A stretch of 45,985 nt of DNA. Origin: Lysinibacillus alkalisoli. GTDB lineage: Bacteria > Bacillota > Bacilli > Bacillales_A > Planococcaceae. The position numbers and the translations under genes were made by a program. The notes beneath the pieces are model-generated. The model saw only the letters and a program-made list of their open reading frames with translations, did no database searches and was not told the DNA's origin. The stretch is from the NCBI RefSeq assembly GCF_014643595.1, contig NZ_BMJT01000014.1:1-45985 (forward strand). The letters are read 5' to 3'. This document shows positions 31,373-43,569 of this stretch, piece after piece; the first letter of the stretch is position 1, and each line of letters begins with the position of its first letter.

Positions 31373-31490
31373 CTCGTAGCCTCCTTGCTCATCAACCTAT
31401 GCAATTGATAGTCAATCATTTTCAATAATATCTTACCTATTTTACCATAGGTGAGGCGAGACATTTATGTGAAATTATCACGAAAGAAAA

Positions 31491-31526
31491 AGAAGGCTGC
31501 ACATTCATCAAAGAATGGCACCTTCT
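31491..31526 (-). terminator. Rho-independent terminator of veg
   Basis: On the minus strand AGAAGGTGC-CATTC pairs imperfectly with GAATGTGCAGCCTTCT and is followed by TTTTTCTTTC. It lies 31 bases after veg. Confidence 0.75.
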
Positions 31527-31556
31527 AAAATAAAATATAAAAAACAAGTACTATGT

Positions 31557-31817
31557 TTATTTCGCACCTATTACTTGTGCTTCATCTAAAAAAGTTACTT
31601 CAACAGATTCTGTTAAAATATCTGTGTAGCTGTATGAAACACGCTTCAATTCATCTTCTTTGCGCTCTAACTCTACAACGAAGATCGCATTGTATGTTTC
31701 ACGTAAAACCCCTGCGAACTCAACCGTTTTTTTACGACCACCATTCGCTCTTACTCGTAAACGTTTACCTAAATGTGCATCTAACGATTGTTTAATGTCT
31801 GCTAATGATTTTGGCAT
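31557..31817 (-). CDS. veg: Veg protein (biofilm-related, conserved in Firmicutes)
   Basis: An 86-residue protein with the conserved N-terminus [20 protein letters not shown] and the [12 protein letters not shown] block. In B. subtilis Veg stimulates biofilm genes by acting on SinR, and the gene is very strongly transcribed. The ribosome binding site is GAGGTG. Two possible sigma-A promoters lie upstream and a terminator follows, so it is a single-gene unit. yabG, which precedes it in sporulating relatives, is missing. Confidence 0.95.
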   Translation of the reverse strand: MPKSLADIKQSLDAHLGKRLRVRANGGRKKTVEFAGVLRETYNAIFVVELERKEDELKRVSYSYTDILTESVEVTFLDEAQVIGAK

Positions 31818-31842
31818 GTTCTTTTACACCTCACTATTTCAT

Positions 31843-31871
31843 AGTTTAACACACCAAAGCAAAACAGTCAA
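31843..31871 (-). promoter_or_regulatory. veg promoter (sigma-A)
   Basis: TTGACT (31871-31866), a 17-base spacer and TAAACT (31848-31843) on the minus strand. Confidence 0.6.
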
Positions 31872-31882
31872 TAAAATATAAT

Positions 31883-31911
31883 ATTTTAACAGCGTTTAAC
31901 TCACATTGCAA
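31883..31911 (-). promoter_or_regulatory. Second possible veg promoter
   Basis: TTGCAA (31911-31906), a 17-base spacer and TAAAAT (31888-31883) on the minus strand, 40 bases upstream of the first. T-rich and A-rich tracts flank it. Confidence 0.4.
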
Positions 31912-31974
31912 CTTTTTTTTCTCGTTTTTTTACTTTTTTTAAAACTTCTTGACAATGCAATGAATCTTTATTCA

Positions 31975-33418
<1,444 letters not shown>

Positions 33419-33485
33419 TTGCCCCTTTCTCCTTCTATTTTACAACGAGAAATCATGATGCGTCATTACATTCTCATAAAACAAC

Positions 33486-33517
33486 AAGACTGTTGAGAAA
33501 ACACCCTCAACAGTCTT
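33486..33517 (-). terminator. Terminator of the yabE-like gene
   Basis: A perfect 12-bp stem (AAGACTGTTGAG with CTCAACAGTCTT) followed on the minus strand by an interrupted T tract (TTGTTTTATG). Confidence 0.7.
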
Positions 33518-33550
33518 ATTAGATTTCCTATCATTTACGTGATAGATTAT

Positions 33551-34795
33551 TTAGTTTAATACTTTAATACGAACTTGGCGTCGACCCCAACTGTAAGCTT
33601 CTTCTTTTGTTTGAACAAGCAAGTCGATAATATTACCTTTAATAGCACCGCCAGTATCTCCAGCAATCGCATAGCCGTAACCTTCAACCCAAACTTTAGA
33701 ACCTAAAGGAATCACGTTTGGATCTACAGCAATTAATTTCAATCCAGGGTTTGAACGTAAATCTATCCCTGCTGCTGAAATTCCTGAACATCCATCACAG
33801 TACGGTGTATAAGCTGTCGCTTCTACATAAAACTCTTGTCCACCAGCTGGTGCTCCCGAACCTGAATTATCTGTTGATGCTGCTGTTGCTTGTGCGGTAC
33901 CACGTGAAACTTGAGCACCTGGCTCTTTTGTGCCTAAAGCTACCACTTTTTTAACAGGATCTTTTAAAACATCCTCTTTTTGTAGGTTACGCGCTACTAC
34001 TTTACCATTTTCTACAACAACTTCATATGTGCGTTCTACTTTACCATTTTCACCTTCAGTAATAACTTTCTGCTCTCCTTGAGCAAGATCACCATCATTA
34101 CGATTTTCAGTTGAAAATTCAATCTCTTCTTCGACAGTATCTACTTTTTTCTCTACACGAACAATTGTCAACTGTTGACCAGATTTAACGATGTCTGACT
34201 CTTTAACATTCAAACGGTCAAATTTATTTAACTTAACTCCTTGTTCTTCTAAGAAATTAGCAACTGTAGTGCGTGTAGACCACACTTTCTCTGCTTTTTT
34301 AGTACCATCTGTCAATGTCAGTTGGAATGCTTTTTGTACATCAACTGTTTCACCTGGCTTTAACTTCTCATCTAAAGCAAGTGATACTTTATCATTGGCT
34401 GTAACATTAACTCCTGCTTCTTGTAAAACATCTTCAACACGCTTTTCTGTAGTAATAACTTGTTGTTCTTTGCCATCAACTACAACAGCATATTCTTTAG
34501 CCTGTTCCCATTTAATTGTCATATCATTAACAATCTTTGTGTCCAGTGAGGGTGATACTTTATCTTTATCCGCAATTACAATGTTTTCATCTTCCAAAAC
34601 ATCGGCTACTGTTTTCGCATGCGTTGAAATTTCTAACTGCTTTCCGTCAGCATCTAATGCGACAGATTTCTTTGTTCCTTCGTAAAGAACGAAAGAAATA
34701 ACCGAAACAAATACTACAAGTGATAAAATTCTTATAAACATTTGTTTCTTCCTCATTGACCCTAAGAACAAGTTTTTCATGGGTTTATTTGACAT
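33551..34795 (-). CDS. yabE: G5 and 3D domain cell-wall protein (YabE family, Rpf-like/lytic)
   Basis: A secreted or membrane-anchored protein of 414 residues that probably cleaves or remodels peptidoglycan. A hydrophobic segment at about 20-39 acts as signal or anchor. Three DUF348 repeats follow (about 45-220; ISTHAKTVADVLED, VITTEKRVEDVLQEAG, WSTRTTVANFLEEQG), then a G5 domain (about 225-300). A C-terminal 3D domain (about 325-400) carries the three conserved aspartates (IDLRS, VDPNVIPLGS, AGDTGG). ATG follows GGAGG, with a perfect-consensus promoter close by. B. subtilis YabE has this architecture. Confidence 0.93.
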   Translation of the reverse strand: MSNKPMKNLFLGSMRKKQMFIRILSLVVFVSVISFVLYEGTKKSVALDADGKQLEISTHAKTVADVLEDENIVIADKDKVSPSLDTKIVNDMTIKWEQAKEYAVVVDGKEQQVITTEKRVEDVLQEAGVNVTANDKVSLALDEKLKPGETVDVQKAFQLTLTDGTKKAEKVWSTRTTVANFLEEQGVKLNKFDRLNVKESDIVKSGQQLTIVRVEKKVDTVEEEIEFSTENRNDGDLAQGEQKVITEGENGKVERTYEVVVENGKVVARNLQKEDVLKDPVKKVVALGTKEPGAQVSRGTAQATAASTDNSGSGAPAGGQEFYVEATAYTPYCDGCSGISAAGIDLRSNPGLKLIAVDPNVIPLGSKVWVEGYGYAIAGDTGGAIKGNIIDLLVQTKEEAYSWGRRQVRIKVLN

Positions 34796-34824
34796 GAAAA
34801 AAACGCCTCCTCAATACTCGCTGA

Positions 34825-34853
34825 ATTATACGGACAAGTTTTTTGGCTGTCAA
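34825..34853 (-). promoter_or_regulatory. yabE promoter (sigma-A, perfect consensus)
   Basis: TTGACA (34853-34848), a 17-base spacer and TATAAT (34830-34825) on the minus strand, with a leader of about 22 bases. No riboswitch would fit in this leader. Confidence 0.85.
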
Positions 34854-34931
34854 CTCTAAAGTTTTCCTTTTTATTTTTATTGCCAATCAAATGATTCCGA
34901 AAAGCTAGTATTGACGGCGTTTAATGACGCG

Positions 34932-35699
34932 TCAATTTATTTTAAAAATATTTTTCGCATTCATTGTTGTTTGATGTGCTACCTCGTCTACAGAAATACC
35001 TTTTAAACGCGCTATTTCCTGTGCAACAAGGGGGACTAAGGAAGGTTCATTACGCTTCCCTCGATAAGGATGCGGCGCTAAATAAGGCGCATCCGTTTCA
35101 ATCAATAAATGTTCAAGACTAATATCAGCCGCTACTTCTTTTGGTGTCCGAGCATTTTTAAATGTGACGGGACCGCCTAAACTAATCATAAAATTCATCG
35201 CGATACATTCACGAGCCGTTTCTACACTACCACCGAAGCAATGCATAATACCACCCACTTCTGCAGCATTCTCTTCTTTCAAAATACGCACAACATCTCC
35301 TGTGGCATCACGATTATGAATGATAATAGGCAAATGTAATTTTTTAGCTAACTGAATTTGCTTTCGAAACCATTTTTGTTGTACTTCTTTTGGTGACTTA
35401 TCCCAGTAATAATCTAACCCTGTCTCACCAATACCCACCACTTTTGGGTGCTGAGTCAAGTTTTCAATCCACTGCAAATCTTCCTCTGTGCAATCAATGG
35501 CATCAACAGGATGCCAACCAATCACAGCATAAATAAAATCATATTGCTCAACTAAAGCCATCGCACGTTCAATTGTTTTTTTATCGAAACCCACAACAAC
35601 CATTGTTGACACTTTATTTTCCAAAGCTCTATCGATCACTTCTTGTAAATCTTCTTCATACTGATCTGCATTCAAATGAACATGAGTATCTATAAACAC
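34932..35699 (-). CDS. tatD: TatD family metal-dependent deoxyribonuclease (YabD)
   Basis: A TIM-barrel hydrolase of 255 residues. Metal ligands are visible: HxH in IDTHVHLNADQY, glutamate in GIGETGLDYYW, histidines in IIHNRDA and GIMHCFGGS, and aspartate in LIETDAPYLAPHPYRGKRNEP. The start is GTG at 35699, because AAAGGAG lies 8 bases upstream and the family begins at FIDTH; a longer reading of 30 codons looks unlike the family. It is 136 bases upstream of the yabE-like gene and downstream of metG. Confidence 0.94.
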   Translation of the reverse strand: MFIDTHVHLNADQYEEDLQEVIDRALENKVSTMVVVGFDKKTIERAMALVEQYDFIYAVIGWHPVDAIDCTEEDLQWIENLTQHPKVVGIGETGLDYYWDKSPKEVQQKWFRKQIQLAKKLHLPIIIHNRDATGDVVRILKEENAAEVGGIMHCFGGSVETARECIAMNFMISLGGPVTFKNARTPKEVAADISLEHLLIETDAPYLAPHPYRGKRNEPSLVPLVAQEIARLKGISVDEVAHQTTMNAKNIFKIN

Positions 35700-35745
35700 A
35701 TTATCCACTCCTTTAAAGATTTTAGTCTCTTTTTTCATTTCATTC

Positions 35746-35774
35746 ATTACAATAATATTACAGAAATATTTCAA
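35746..35774 (-). promoter_or_regulatory. Possible tatD promoter
   Basis: TTGAAA (35774-35769), a 17-base spacer and TGTAAT (35751-35746) on the minus strand. It lies between the metG terminator and tatD. Confidence 0.45.
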
Positions 35775-35884
35775 CAATGATTTTACCATTTTCTAATACT
35801 TCATTCGCTCACTACGGAGTAGTCTTTTATACCTAATAATCACTACTATTAACTATATTGAAATAATGAATGTATAAATATTAA

Positions 35885-35919
35885 AGACCTGTAATGGATT
35901 TTTCTATCATTACAGGTCT
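35885..35919 (-). terminator. Rho-independent terminator of metG
   Basis: A perfect 12-bp stem (AGACCTGTAATG) with an 11-base loop, followed on the minus strand by TTAATATTTAT. It is 11 bases after metG. Confidence 0.8.
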
Positions 35920-35930
35920 CATTGTATGCC

Positions 35931-37913
<1,983 letters not shown>

Positions 37914-37930
37914 TTAATCTATCTTCTCTT

Positions 37931-37959
37931 ATTTTATAGTAGTATGAAATGCCTTTCAA
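37931..37959 (-). promoter_or_regulatory. metG promoter (sigma-A)
   Basis: TTGAAA (37959-37954), a 17-base spacer and TAAAAT (37936-37931) on the minus strand. The leader is only about 25 bases, too short for a T-box or S-box. The gap 37899-38204 otherwise holds the abrB promoter, the Spo0A boxes and an AT-rich inverted repeat. Confidence 0.6.
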
Positions 37960-38113
37960 TGTTAGCTCACATGCACAAGTAAAATAATAGATGTAAATTT
38001 AACTTTCATCATGACATATCCTCATTTTTTTGTAAATTAATAATGATAAACGGTGCTATCTTACAATTTTAATAAAAAAATTGGGATTTTAGCACATTTT
38101 TTGTTCTATTTAA

Positions 38114-38142
38114 TTGACGTTTATGGCATTACTTGGTATGAT
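38114..38142 (+). promoter_or_regulatory. abrB promoter (sigma-A)
   Basis: TTGACG (38114-38119), a 17-base spacer and TATGAT (38137-38142). The start site is predicted near 38149, upstream of the two Spo0A boxes. Confidence 0.8.
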
Positions 38143-38159
38143 AACTTCTAGACAAAGGA

Positions 38160-38179
38160 TTTGTCGAATTTTGTCGAAT
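38160..38179 (+). promoter_or_regulatory. Two tandem Spo0A boxes in the abrB leader
   Basis: The 10-base unit TTTGTCGAAT occurs twice directly in tandem (38160-38169 and 38170-38179). It contains the Spo0A box TGTCGAA. The boxes lie at about +12 to +31 of the predicted abrB transcript, as at B. subtilis abrB, where phosphorylated Spo0A binds downstream of the start and represses. Confidence 0.75.
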
Positions 38180-38204
38180 AAAATATACTAGGAGGAATTC
38201 TGTC

Positions 38205-38480
38205 ATGAAATCTACAGGTATTGTACGTAAAGTTGATGAGTTAGGGCGTGTAGTTATTCCAATCGAACTACGACGCACATTAGGCATCGCAGAGAAAGAT
38301 GCTTTAGAAATTTACGTAGATGATGATAAAATCATTCTAAAGAAATATATGCCAAACATGACTTGTGCTGTTACTGGTGAAGTTTCAGATGATAACTTAC
38401 GTTTAGTAGGTGGCAAACTAATCTTAAGCCCAGAAGGCGCTCAAGAATTAGTAAAAGAAATTCAAGCTAACTTAAAATAA
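38205..38480 (+). CDS. abrB: Transition-state regulator AbrB
   Basis: A global repressor of post-exponential genes. It has 91 residues. The N-terminal swapped-hairpin DNA-binding domain (about 1-50) includes STGIVRKVDELGRVVIPIEL and RRTLGIAEKDALEIYVDD; the C-terminal multimerisation half ends VKEIQANLK. SpoVT has a similar N-terminus but a long GAF-like C-terminus, which is absent here. ATG follows AGGAGGAATTCTGTC. It is the only gene on the plus strand in this half of the window and lies between metG and rsmI as in B. subtilis. Confidence 0.95.
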   Translation: MKSTGIVRKVDELGRVVIPIELRRTLGIAEKDALEIYVDDDKIILKKYMPNMTCAVTGEVSDDNLRLVGGKLILSPEGAQELVKEIQANLK

Positions 38481-38512
38481 TTAAATTAGCATTTCATGTT
38501 TTAGAATAGGTG

Positions 38513-38545
38513 AAAGAAGGCTACCACTAAGTGGTAGCCTTCTTT
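38513..38545. terminator. Bidirectional terminator between abrB and rsmI
   Basis: A perfect 15-bp stem (AAAGAAGGCTACCAC) with a TAA centre, followed by T on the plus strand and T-rich on the minus strand, between convergent genes. Confidence 0.92.
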
Positions 38546-38551
38546 TGTGAT

Positions 38552-39418
38552 TTAATTAATATGATATGCTTGGTAAACATCTCGTTTTGATATTCCTCTA
38601 ATTTTAGCTACTTCTTTAATAGCTTCTTTAGAGGAAATTTGAGTTTCTTCTATTATATGTTGCACATGCTCAGATACAGAAAAATGTTGCCAAGGCTCTT
38701 CTTCTGACACAATATCATTAGTTCCTTCTATTATGATACAAAATTCTCCTCGCACTTCACTTTCATTCACCCAACACACAGATTCCTCAAGTGTCCCTCT
38801 TAAAAATTCTTCAAATTTTTTAGTAAGCTCTCGAGCTAAGACCACTCTCCGATTTCCGAATTCTTCAAAAGTATGCTGTAGCATTTCTTTCAAACGATGA
38901 GGAGCTTCGTAGAAAATCAATGTTTCTTGGCGTTTAGCTAACTGTTGTAATTCTTTCTTTCGCTCTTTTTTCTGACGAGATAAGAAGCCATAAAAATAAA
39001 ATGGTTGAGGTGATAAACCGGACGCAATTAAAGCTGTAATTCCGGCATTAGCACCTGGTAAGGGCACTACAGCATAATTCATAGCGAGCGCTTTATTGAC
39101 AATATCAACACCCGGATCAGAAATGCATGGTGTGCCAGCATCACTCACTAGCGCGATCGTTTTACCTTCCGCTAATAAATGAAGGATTTTATCGCCACCC
39201 GTCTCTGTATTATGTTCATGATAACTCATTAATGGCGTTGTAATTTCAAAATAGTTACATAGTTTTTTTGTATTTCTTGTGTCCTCTGCTGCTATAATAT
39301 CTGCTTCTTTTAAAATACGTAGCGCTCTCAATGTAATATCTTCCAAATTACCAATTGGTGTTGGTACTAAATACAAGCAACTCGTATTTTCAAACATAGC
39401 ACTTTTTTGTGATTTCAT
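38552..39418 (-). CDS. rsmI: 16S rRNA (cytidine-2'-O)-methyltransferase
   Basis: Methylates the 2'-hydroxyl of C1402 in 16S rRNA using SAM. It has 288 residues of the tetrapyrrole-methylase-like fold. Motifs are LVPTPIGNLEDITLRAL (about 17-33), AAEDTRNTKKL, SDAGTPCISDPG and PLPGANAG. The C-terminal KRDVYQAYH is typical. The ATG overlaps the stop of the GIY-YIG gene as ATGA. B. subtilis yabC corresponds. Confidence 0.96.
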   Translation of the reverse strand: MKSQKSAMFENTSCLYLVPTPIGNLEDITLRALRILKEADIIAAEDTRNTKKLCNYFEITTPLMSYHEHNTETGGDKILHLLAEGKTIALVSDAGTPCISDPGVDIVNKALAMNYAVVPLPGANAGITALIASGLSPQPFYFYGFLSRQKKERKKELQQLAKRQETLIFYEAPHRLKEMLQHTFEEFGNRRVVLARELTKKFEEFLRGTLEESVCWVNESEVRGEFCIIIEGTNDIVSEEEPWQHFSVSEHVQHIIEETQISSKEAIKEVAKIRGISKRDVYQAYHIN

Positions 39419-39675
39419 CTTAGTTCACCTCTCATATATTGCTTCTTTTTTTCTCTAGAAAGTTGTTTAAACCAATATTCCTGTTGCATTGCCTCTCTCT
39501 TACTAAAATATATCTCGAAATAATAGAGTACTACAGGTATGCGGCTTCTTGTATACTTTGCCCCTTTTTTACTATTATGACATGACAATCTCTTTAGCAA
39601 ATCTGATGTATAACCTGCATAGAAACTATTATCACTACATTTTAACACATAAAAATAATGGTAATTATTCACCAT
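39415..39675 (-). CDS. GIY-YIG domain protein (YazA family)
   Basis: A single-domain GIY-YIG nuclease-like protein of 86 residues. The core is [24 protein letters not shown], with the arginine in the following helix and [15 protein letters not shown] at the end. The family (COG2827) is common beside yabB/yabC, but its role is not established. I chose ATG at 39675, with AAGGA 8 bases upstream; it overlaps the end of trmN6 by 11 bases. A longer reading from 39726 lies inside trmN6. Confidence 0.9.
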   Translation of the reverse strand: MVNNYHYFYVLKCSDNSFYAGYTSDLLKRLSCHNSKKGAKYTRSRIPVVLYYFEIYFSKREAMQQEYWFKQLSREKKKQYMRGELR

Positions 39676-40408
39676 ACAGCATTTCCTTAATAGGCGCTGT
39701 ATATTCCCCATTATGATCATACACATATAATGGAGGTAAGATCTTTACATCTGGCTTGCCATCTTTAATAGCTTCGATTAATAAAATATTCGCCTCTTTA
39801 CCCTCTTTTGGATAAACGAATTGAATACGCTTTACTTCTAAACGATGCTTACGCATAAGTGTAATAATATCAACTAGACGACCAGGTCTATGAACAAAAG
39901 CAGCCTTCCCCCCTTGTTTCAGTAATTTACTTGCTGCTATAATAGCTTCTTCTAAACTTAAGCATACTTCATGACGAGCAATAGTATAATGCTTGTTTTG
40001 ATTTCGTTCGCTATTTTCATGGGCTAAAAAATAAGGTGGGTTACATGTCACGGTGTCACACATGACATTATCCATTAATTTATCAGCTTCTTTCACATCT
40101 CCATGGACAATATTAATTTGATCTTGCAAATTATTATATACCACACTACGAGTTGCCATATCATAAAGCCTTTCTTGCAACTCAATACCTGTGATTTTTG
40201 CATGCGTACGAGCACTTAAAAAAAGAGGAATTACACCATTTCCTGTACATAGATCAATAATATGCCCTTTTCGTAAAGGTATACTAGCAAAACGAGCTAG
40301 TAATACAGCATCTAACGAAAATGAGAATACTGAAGGACTCTGTATAATTCGTAATGATTCAGCAAGTAAATAATCTAATCGCTCATCTCCTTGTAATATT
40401 AAATCCAC
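39665..40408 (-). CDS. trmN6: tRNA1(Val) adenine-N6 methyltransferase family protein (YabB)
   Basis: A SAM-dependent methyltransferase of 247 residues. Motif I is [16 protein letters not shown] (about 52-67), and the N6-adenine motif NPPYF (about 122-126) is clear. The E. coli homologue TrmN6 modifies A37 of tRNA-Val. The start is GTG with AAGGAG 10 bases upstream. It is followed by the GIY-YIG gene and rsmI with overlaps, so the three share a transcript. Confidence 0.9.
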   Translation of the reverse strand: MDLILQGDERLDYLLAESLRIIQSPSVFSFSLDAVLLARFASIPLRKGHIIDLCTGNGVIPLFLSARTHAKITGIELQERLYDMATRSVVYNNLQDQINIVHGDVKEADKLMDNVMCDTVTCNPPYFLAHENSERNQNKHYTIARHEVCLSLEEAIIAASKLLKQGGKAAFVHRPGRLVDIITLMRKHRLEVKRIQFVYPKEGKEANILLIEAIKDGKPDVKILPPLYVYDHNGEYTAPIKEMLYGE

Positions 40409-40433
40409 TAGCGACTACTCCTTTCCATTATAA

Positions 40434-40466
40434 AAGACTGACTACACATAATGTGGAATCAGTCTT
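40434..40466 (-). terminator. Terminator of yabA
   Basis: AAGACTGA and TCAGTCTT, with an inner CCACA/TGTG pairing, form a hairpin followed on the minus strand by TTATAATGG. It lies just after yabA and before trmN6. Confidence 0.65.
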
Positions 40467-40469
40467 ATT

Positions 40470-40823
40470 TTATACATTTTGTTTGTTTAAAAAGGCTAGA
40501 CAGAATAAACAATCTTCATCTTTTCTAGAGCTACCAAAATGCACATGACAAACATGATAACCTTCATAATACAATCTTGCTAAATTATCATAACCCTCAC
40601 TAATATCTGTGTGGCTTGTTTTTTCTGTACTTTCTTTTTGCACGGTTTGTTTCGAAAGCACTTCTTCTAGCCTTGTACGTAAATGTAAATTTTCTGTTTG
40701 TAATGCTTGTTGTTCCTCCATCATAATTGCGACAAATTGCTTAAACGCACCGAATTGTTGCTGCATTGCTTCTAATTGTTTTTCGAATTCAATGACAGTA
40801 TCAAGTATATTACGGTCCTTCAC
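40470..40823 (-). CDS. yabA: Replication initiation control protein YabA
   Basis: Binds DnaA and DnaN and limits replication initiation. It has 117 residues. A leucine-zipper-like coiled coil lies at about 8-60 ([15 protein letters not shown]), then a linker. The C-terminal zinc cluster is [19 protein letters not shown] (about 90-108). The start is GTG with GAGGTGG upstream. It lies 28 bases after ricT, in the holB-ricT-yabA order usual for Bacillales. Confidence 0.95.
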   Translation of the reverse strand: MKDRNILDTVIEFEKQLEAMQQQFGAFKQFVAIMMEEQQALQTENLHLRTRLEEVLSKQTVQKESTEKTSHTDISEGYDNLARLYYEGYHVCHVHFGSSRKDEDCLFCLAFLNKQNV

Positions 40824-40851
40824 TCAAGCCACCTCATTACTCTTATCTATA

Positions 40852-41661
40852 TCAATTTTTTTCATACTGTAATAATTCCTCAAGAGAATATTCTACAACA
40901 CGCTCTAAGTTTTGTAAGTAAACTTGAATTAGTCTTTCTAAGACATTAATGTTGATAACCTTTCCTTGTCCCTCTGGCGTTTCAATAATCTCACCAATAT
41001 CTGGCATGCCTTTTTTTGCTGCCTCGTACTCGTCATTCTCATATTTTAGACAACACATCAGTCGACCACATAATCCTGAAATTTTAGTAGGATTCAAAGA
41101 TAAGTTTTGATCTTTTGCCATTTTAATAGATACGGGTTCAAAATCGCCAAGATATGTAGAGCAACATAACATACGGCCACATGGACCTATACCACCTAAT
41201 AATTTAGCCTCATCACGAACACCAATTTGTCTAAGCTCAATACGCGTTCTAAAAATTGCTGCTAAGTCTTTAACTAATTCCCTAAAGTCTACTCGTCCTT
41301 CAGCTGTAAAATAAAATATAATTTTATTGCGATCAAATGTATATTCTACATCAACTAATTTCATCTCTAATTTATGTTCTGTAATTTTTTGAGTAGCTGA
41401 TACAAAAGCTTGACTCGACTCTCTGCGATTTTCTTCTACTTGTATATGATCGCGTTCGTCGGCTGGTCTTACAACTTGCTTTAAAGGAAGTACAATTTCA
41501 TCTTTGGATACTTCCCTAATCGGAATAACGACCTTTCCATACTCAATACCACGAGCTGTTTCAACAATGACATATTGCCCAACCTCTAATTGAAAAGTTG
41601 TTGGGTCAAAATAATATATTTTACCCGCTTTCTTAAAGCGAATTCCTACCACTTTACACAA
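40852..41661 (-). CDS. ricT: PSP1-domain protein RicT (YaaT)
   Basis: Part of the RicA-RicF-RicT iron-sulfur complex that aids RNase Y mRNA processing, and in Bacillus the phosphorelay to Spo0A. It has 269 residues. The N-terminal VVGIRFKKAGKIYYFDP and the PSP1 core are followed by the cysteine-rich GGIGPCGRMLCCSTYLG and LCGRLMCCLKYEN blocks that bind iron-sulfur. The start is TTG at 41661, with GGAGGGG in the end of holB, and the genes overlap by 8 bases. Confidence 0.94.
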   Translation of the reverse strand: MCKVVGIRFKKAGKIYYFDPTTFQLEVGQYVIVETARGIEYGKVVIPIREVSKDEIVLPLKQVVRPADERDHIQVEENRRESSQAFVSATQKITEHKLEMKLVDVEYTFDRNKIIFYFTAEGRVDFRELVKDLAAIFRTRIELRQIGVRDEAKLLGGIGPCGRMLCCSTYLGDFEPVSIKMAKDQNLSLNPTKISGLCGRLMCCLKYENDEYEAAKKGMPDIGEIIETPEGQGKVININVLERLIQVYLQNLERVVEYSLEELLQYEKN

Positions 41662-42655
41662 ATAAATACCCCTCCTGCAGATTCAGCATTAGCTGCTCCA
41701 TCAATAATGCACGATTCATATTACGTTGGAGTTGTTCTCTTGCTTTTAAAATCGCCTGCATTTGCATCGATAGTCTTTCATACGTTGATTTTGATGCAAT
41801 TTTTTTAAATTCTTCAATCTTATCAGGAAATGCTGGCACATGTGTAACATTTGCCTTTATAGCAACTACATCACGATATGCAAATAATAATAAATCTAAT
41901 GCACGCTCAAACTCATCACGCTCTTTAAAAGTAGGCAACCATGCCTCATGAACATACAAAAGTGCCTCTTGTACATGTTGTTGAATAGTACCTATTAAGT
42001 GTAACACTGTTTTTCGTGTCTGTACAAATTGTTCGTCACTACATAATTGAATGGCTTCATCAATATTATTAGTAAGTAAACTTACTGTAGCTGCCATCGA
42101 TTTTGTAATAGCTTGTTGCATTAATTGTTGCATGATTTGCTCTCTAGGTAAAGCTGTAAATGTAAAGTGTTGACACCTTGATATAATGGTTGGCAAAATA
42201 GCTTGGTACTGTGTTGTTAATAAGATAGCTGTTACGTGACCAACAGGTTCCTCTAAAAACTTGAGTAACATATTAGCTGATGCACTATTCATCTTGTCTG
42301 CATCATAAATAATATACACTTTCCGCCCAGCTTCCATCCCCATCATTTTCATCTCATTTAATAATTGGCGAATTTGCTCCACCTTAATTGTTTGACCATC
42401 AGGATAAATATGATGGACATTGGTATGATTATTAGAAGCCAGTAGTTGGCATTGTCTACATGTGCCACATGGGATATTATTTGTTACTTGAGTACACAGT
42501 AACAGTTGTGTAAAGTATTTTGCGATCTCTGCTTTTCCAGTACCTGCATTCCCCTCAAATAAATAAGCATGGGCAACACGCTTTCTTTCATATAATTGCT
42601 CTAGCTGCCGCATAACAACTGGTTGAATTTGTTTCAATTCGGATTGTGTTAACAT
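41654..42655 (-). CDS. holB: DNA polymerase III delta' subunit
   Basis: Clamp-loader subunit with an AAA+ fold. It has 333 residues. The P-loop is degenerate (EGNAGTGKAEIAK, alanine in place of Thr/Ser), usual for delta', which is not an ATPase. A zinc module has cysteines in CTQVTNNIPCGTCRQCQ (about 54-70), and the VEQIRQLLNEM and SANMLLKFLEEP motifs follow. ATG follows AGAGGTGG. A terminator for yaaR lies just upstream, but no separate promoter is clear. Confidence 0.95.
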   Translation of the reverse strand: MLTQSELKQIQPVVMRQLEQLYERKRVAHAYLFEGNAGTGKAEIAKYFTQLLLCTQVTNNIPCGTCRQCQLLASNNHTNVHHIYPDGQTIKVEQIRQLLNEMKMMGMEAGRKVYIIYDADKMNSASANMLLKFLEEPVGHVTAILLTTQYQAILPTIISRCQHFTFTALPREQIMQQLMQQAITKSMAATVSLLTNNIDEAIQLCSDEQFVQTRKTVLHLIGTIQQHVQEALLYVHEAWLPTFKERDEFERALDLLLFAYRDVVAIKANVTHVPAFPDKIEEFKKIASKSTYERLSMQMQAILKAREQLQRNMNRALLMEQLMLNLQEGYLFV

Positions 42656-42679
42656 TATCCACCTCTATTACTTTGTAAA

Positions 42680-42711
42680 AAAACCTGCGCCTATAATAAG
42701 ACACAGGTTTT
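42680..42711 (-). terminator. Terminator of yaaR
   Basis: AAAACCTG and CAGGTTTT form a hairpin with a TG/CG mismatch and a large loop, followed on the minus strand by TTT. It begins within the yaaR stop codon region. Confidence 0.65.
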
Positions 42712-43147
42712 ACATATAAAGATTAATTAATAATCCTTTTATTTCACCGATTTTATCTAATAAATCGATTGTATCTTTTTCTTCATCTAAAATGTCCTGT
42801 GCTAATTCAATAAGGCGTTCATCAATTGTATTAATTATCTTTAAACGACGTCCTTCTCCAAAACGATTCCATGTGTGCGATTGCTTTAACTCCATACCAT
42901 ATTCTACCGTTTCTTGTAAAAAGCGTTTTACCAACATTTTAAATCGTGTAAGTTCTCGTAAGTTACGTGATTTAGCCACACGATCTCCAGCTGTCGATAT
43001 ATCTCCTAACAAACGTGTGAGCTGTTCGGTTTGAAGTTTTGTTCCTTGTTTAACTAAAACATCGCCAAAACGATTTTGAGGATTTATGGCATTCGGCATT
43101 TTTTGATTTGTAGCCATACCTACTCGAATATCTTGATTAATTTTCAT
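42710..43147 (-). CDS. yaaR: YaaR family protein (DUF327)
   Basis: A 145-residue helical protein of unknown role found in the tmk-darA-yaaR-holB cluster of Firmicutes. Typical parts are FGDVLVKQG, SRNLRELTRFKMLVKRFLQETV and DERLIELAQDILDEE. No membrane segment is seen. ATG follows GAGGAGGTG. Confidence 0.92.
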   Translation of the reverse strand: MKINQDIRVGMATNQKMPNAINPQNRFGDVLVKQGTKLQTEQLTRLLGDISTAGDRVAKSRNLRELTRFKMLVKRFLQETVEYGMELKQSHTWNRFGEGRRLKIINTIDERLIELAQDILDEEKDTIDLLDKIGEIKGLLINLYM

Positions 43148-43169
43148 TTAAGCCGACACCTCCTCATAA

Positions 43170-43559
<390 letters not shown>

Positions 43560-43569
43560 TCATATCATT

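Noticed and set aside
34191-34685. 164-residue open frame on plus, inside yabE
   Set aside because: It is antisense to the G5/DUF348 region, with Ser/Thr-rich low-complexity translation and no ribosome binding site; a shadow of the real gene.
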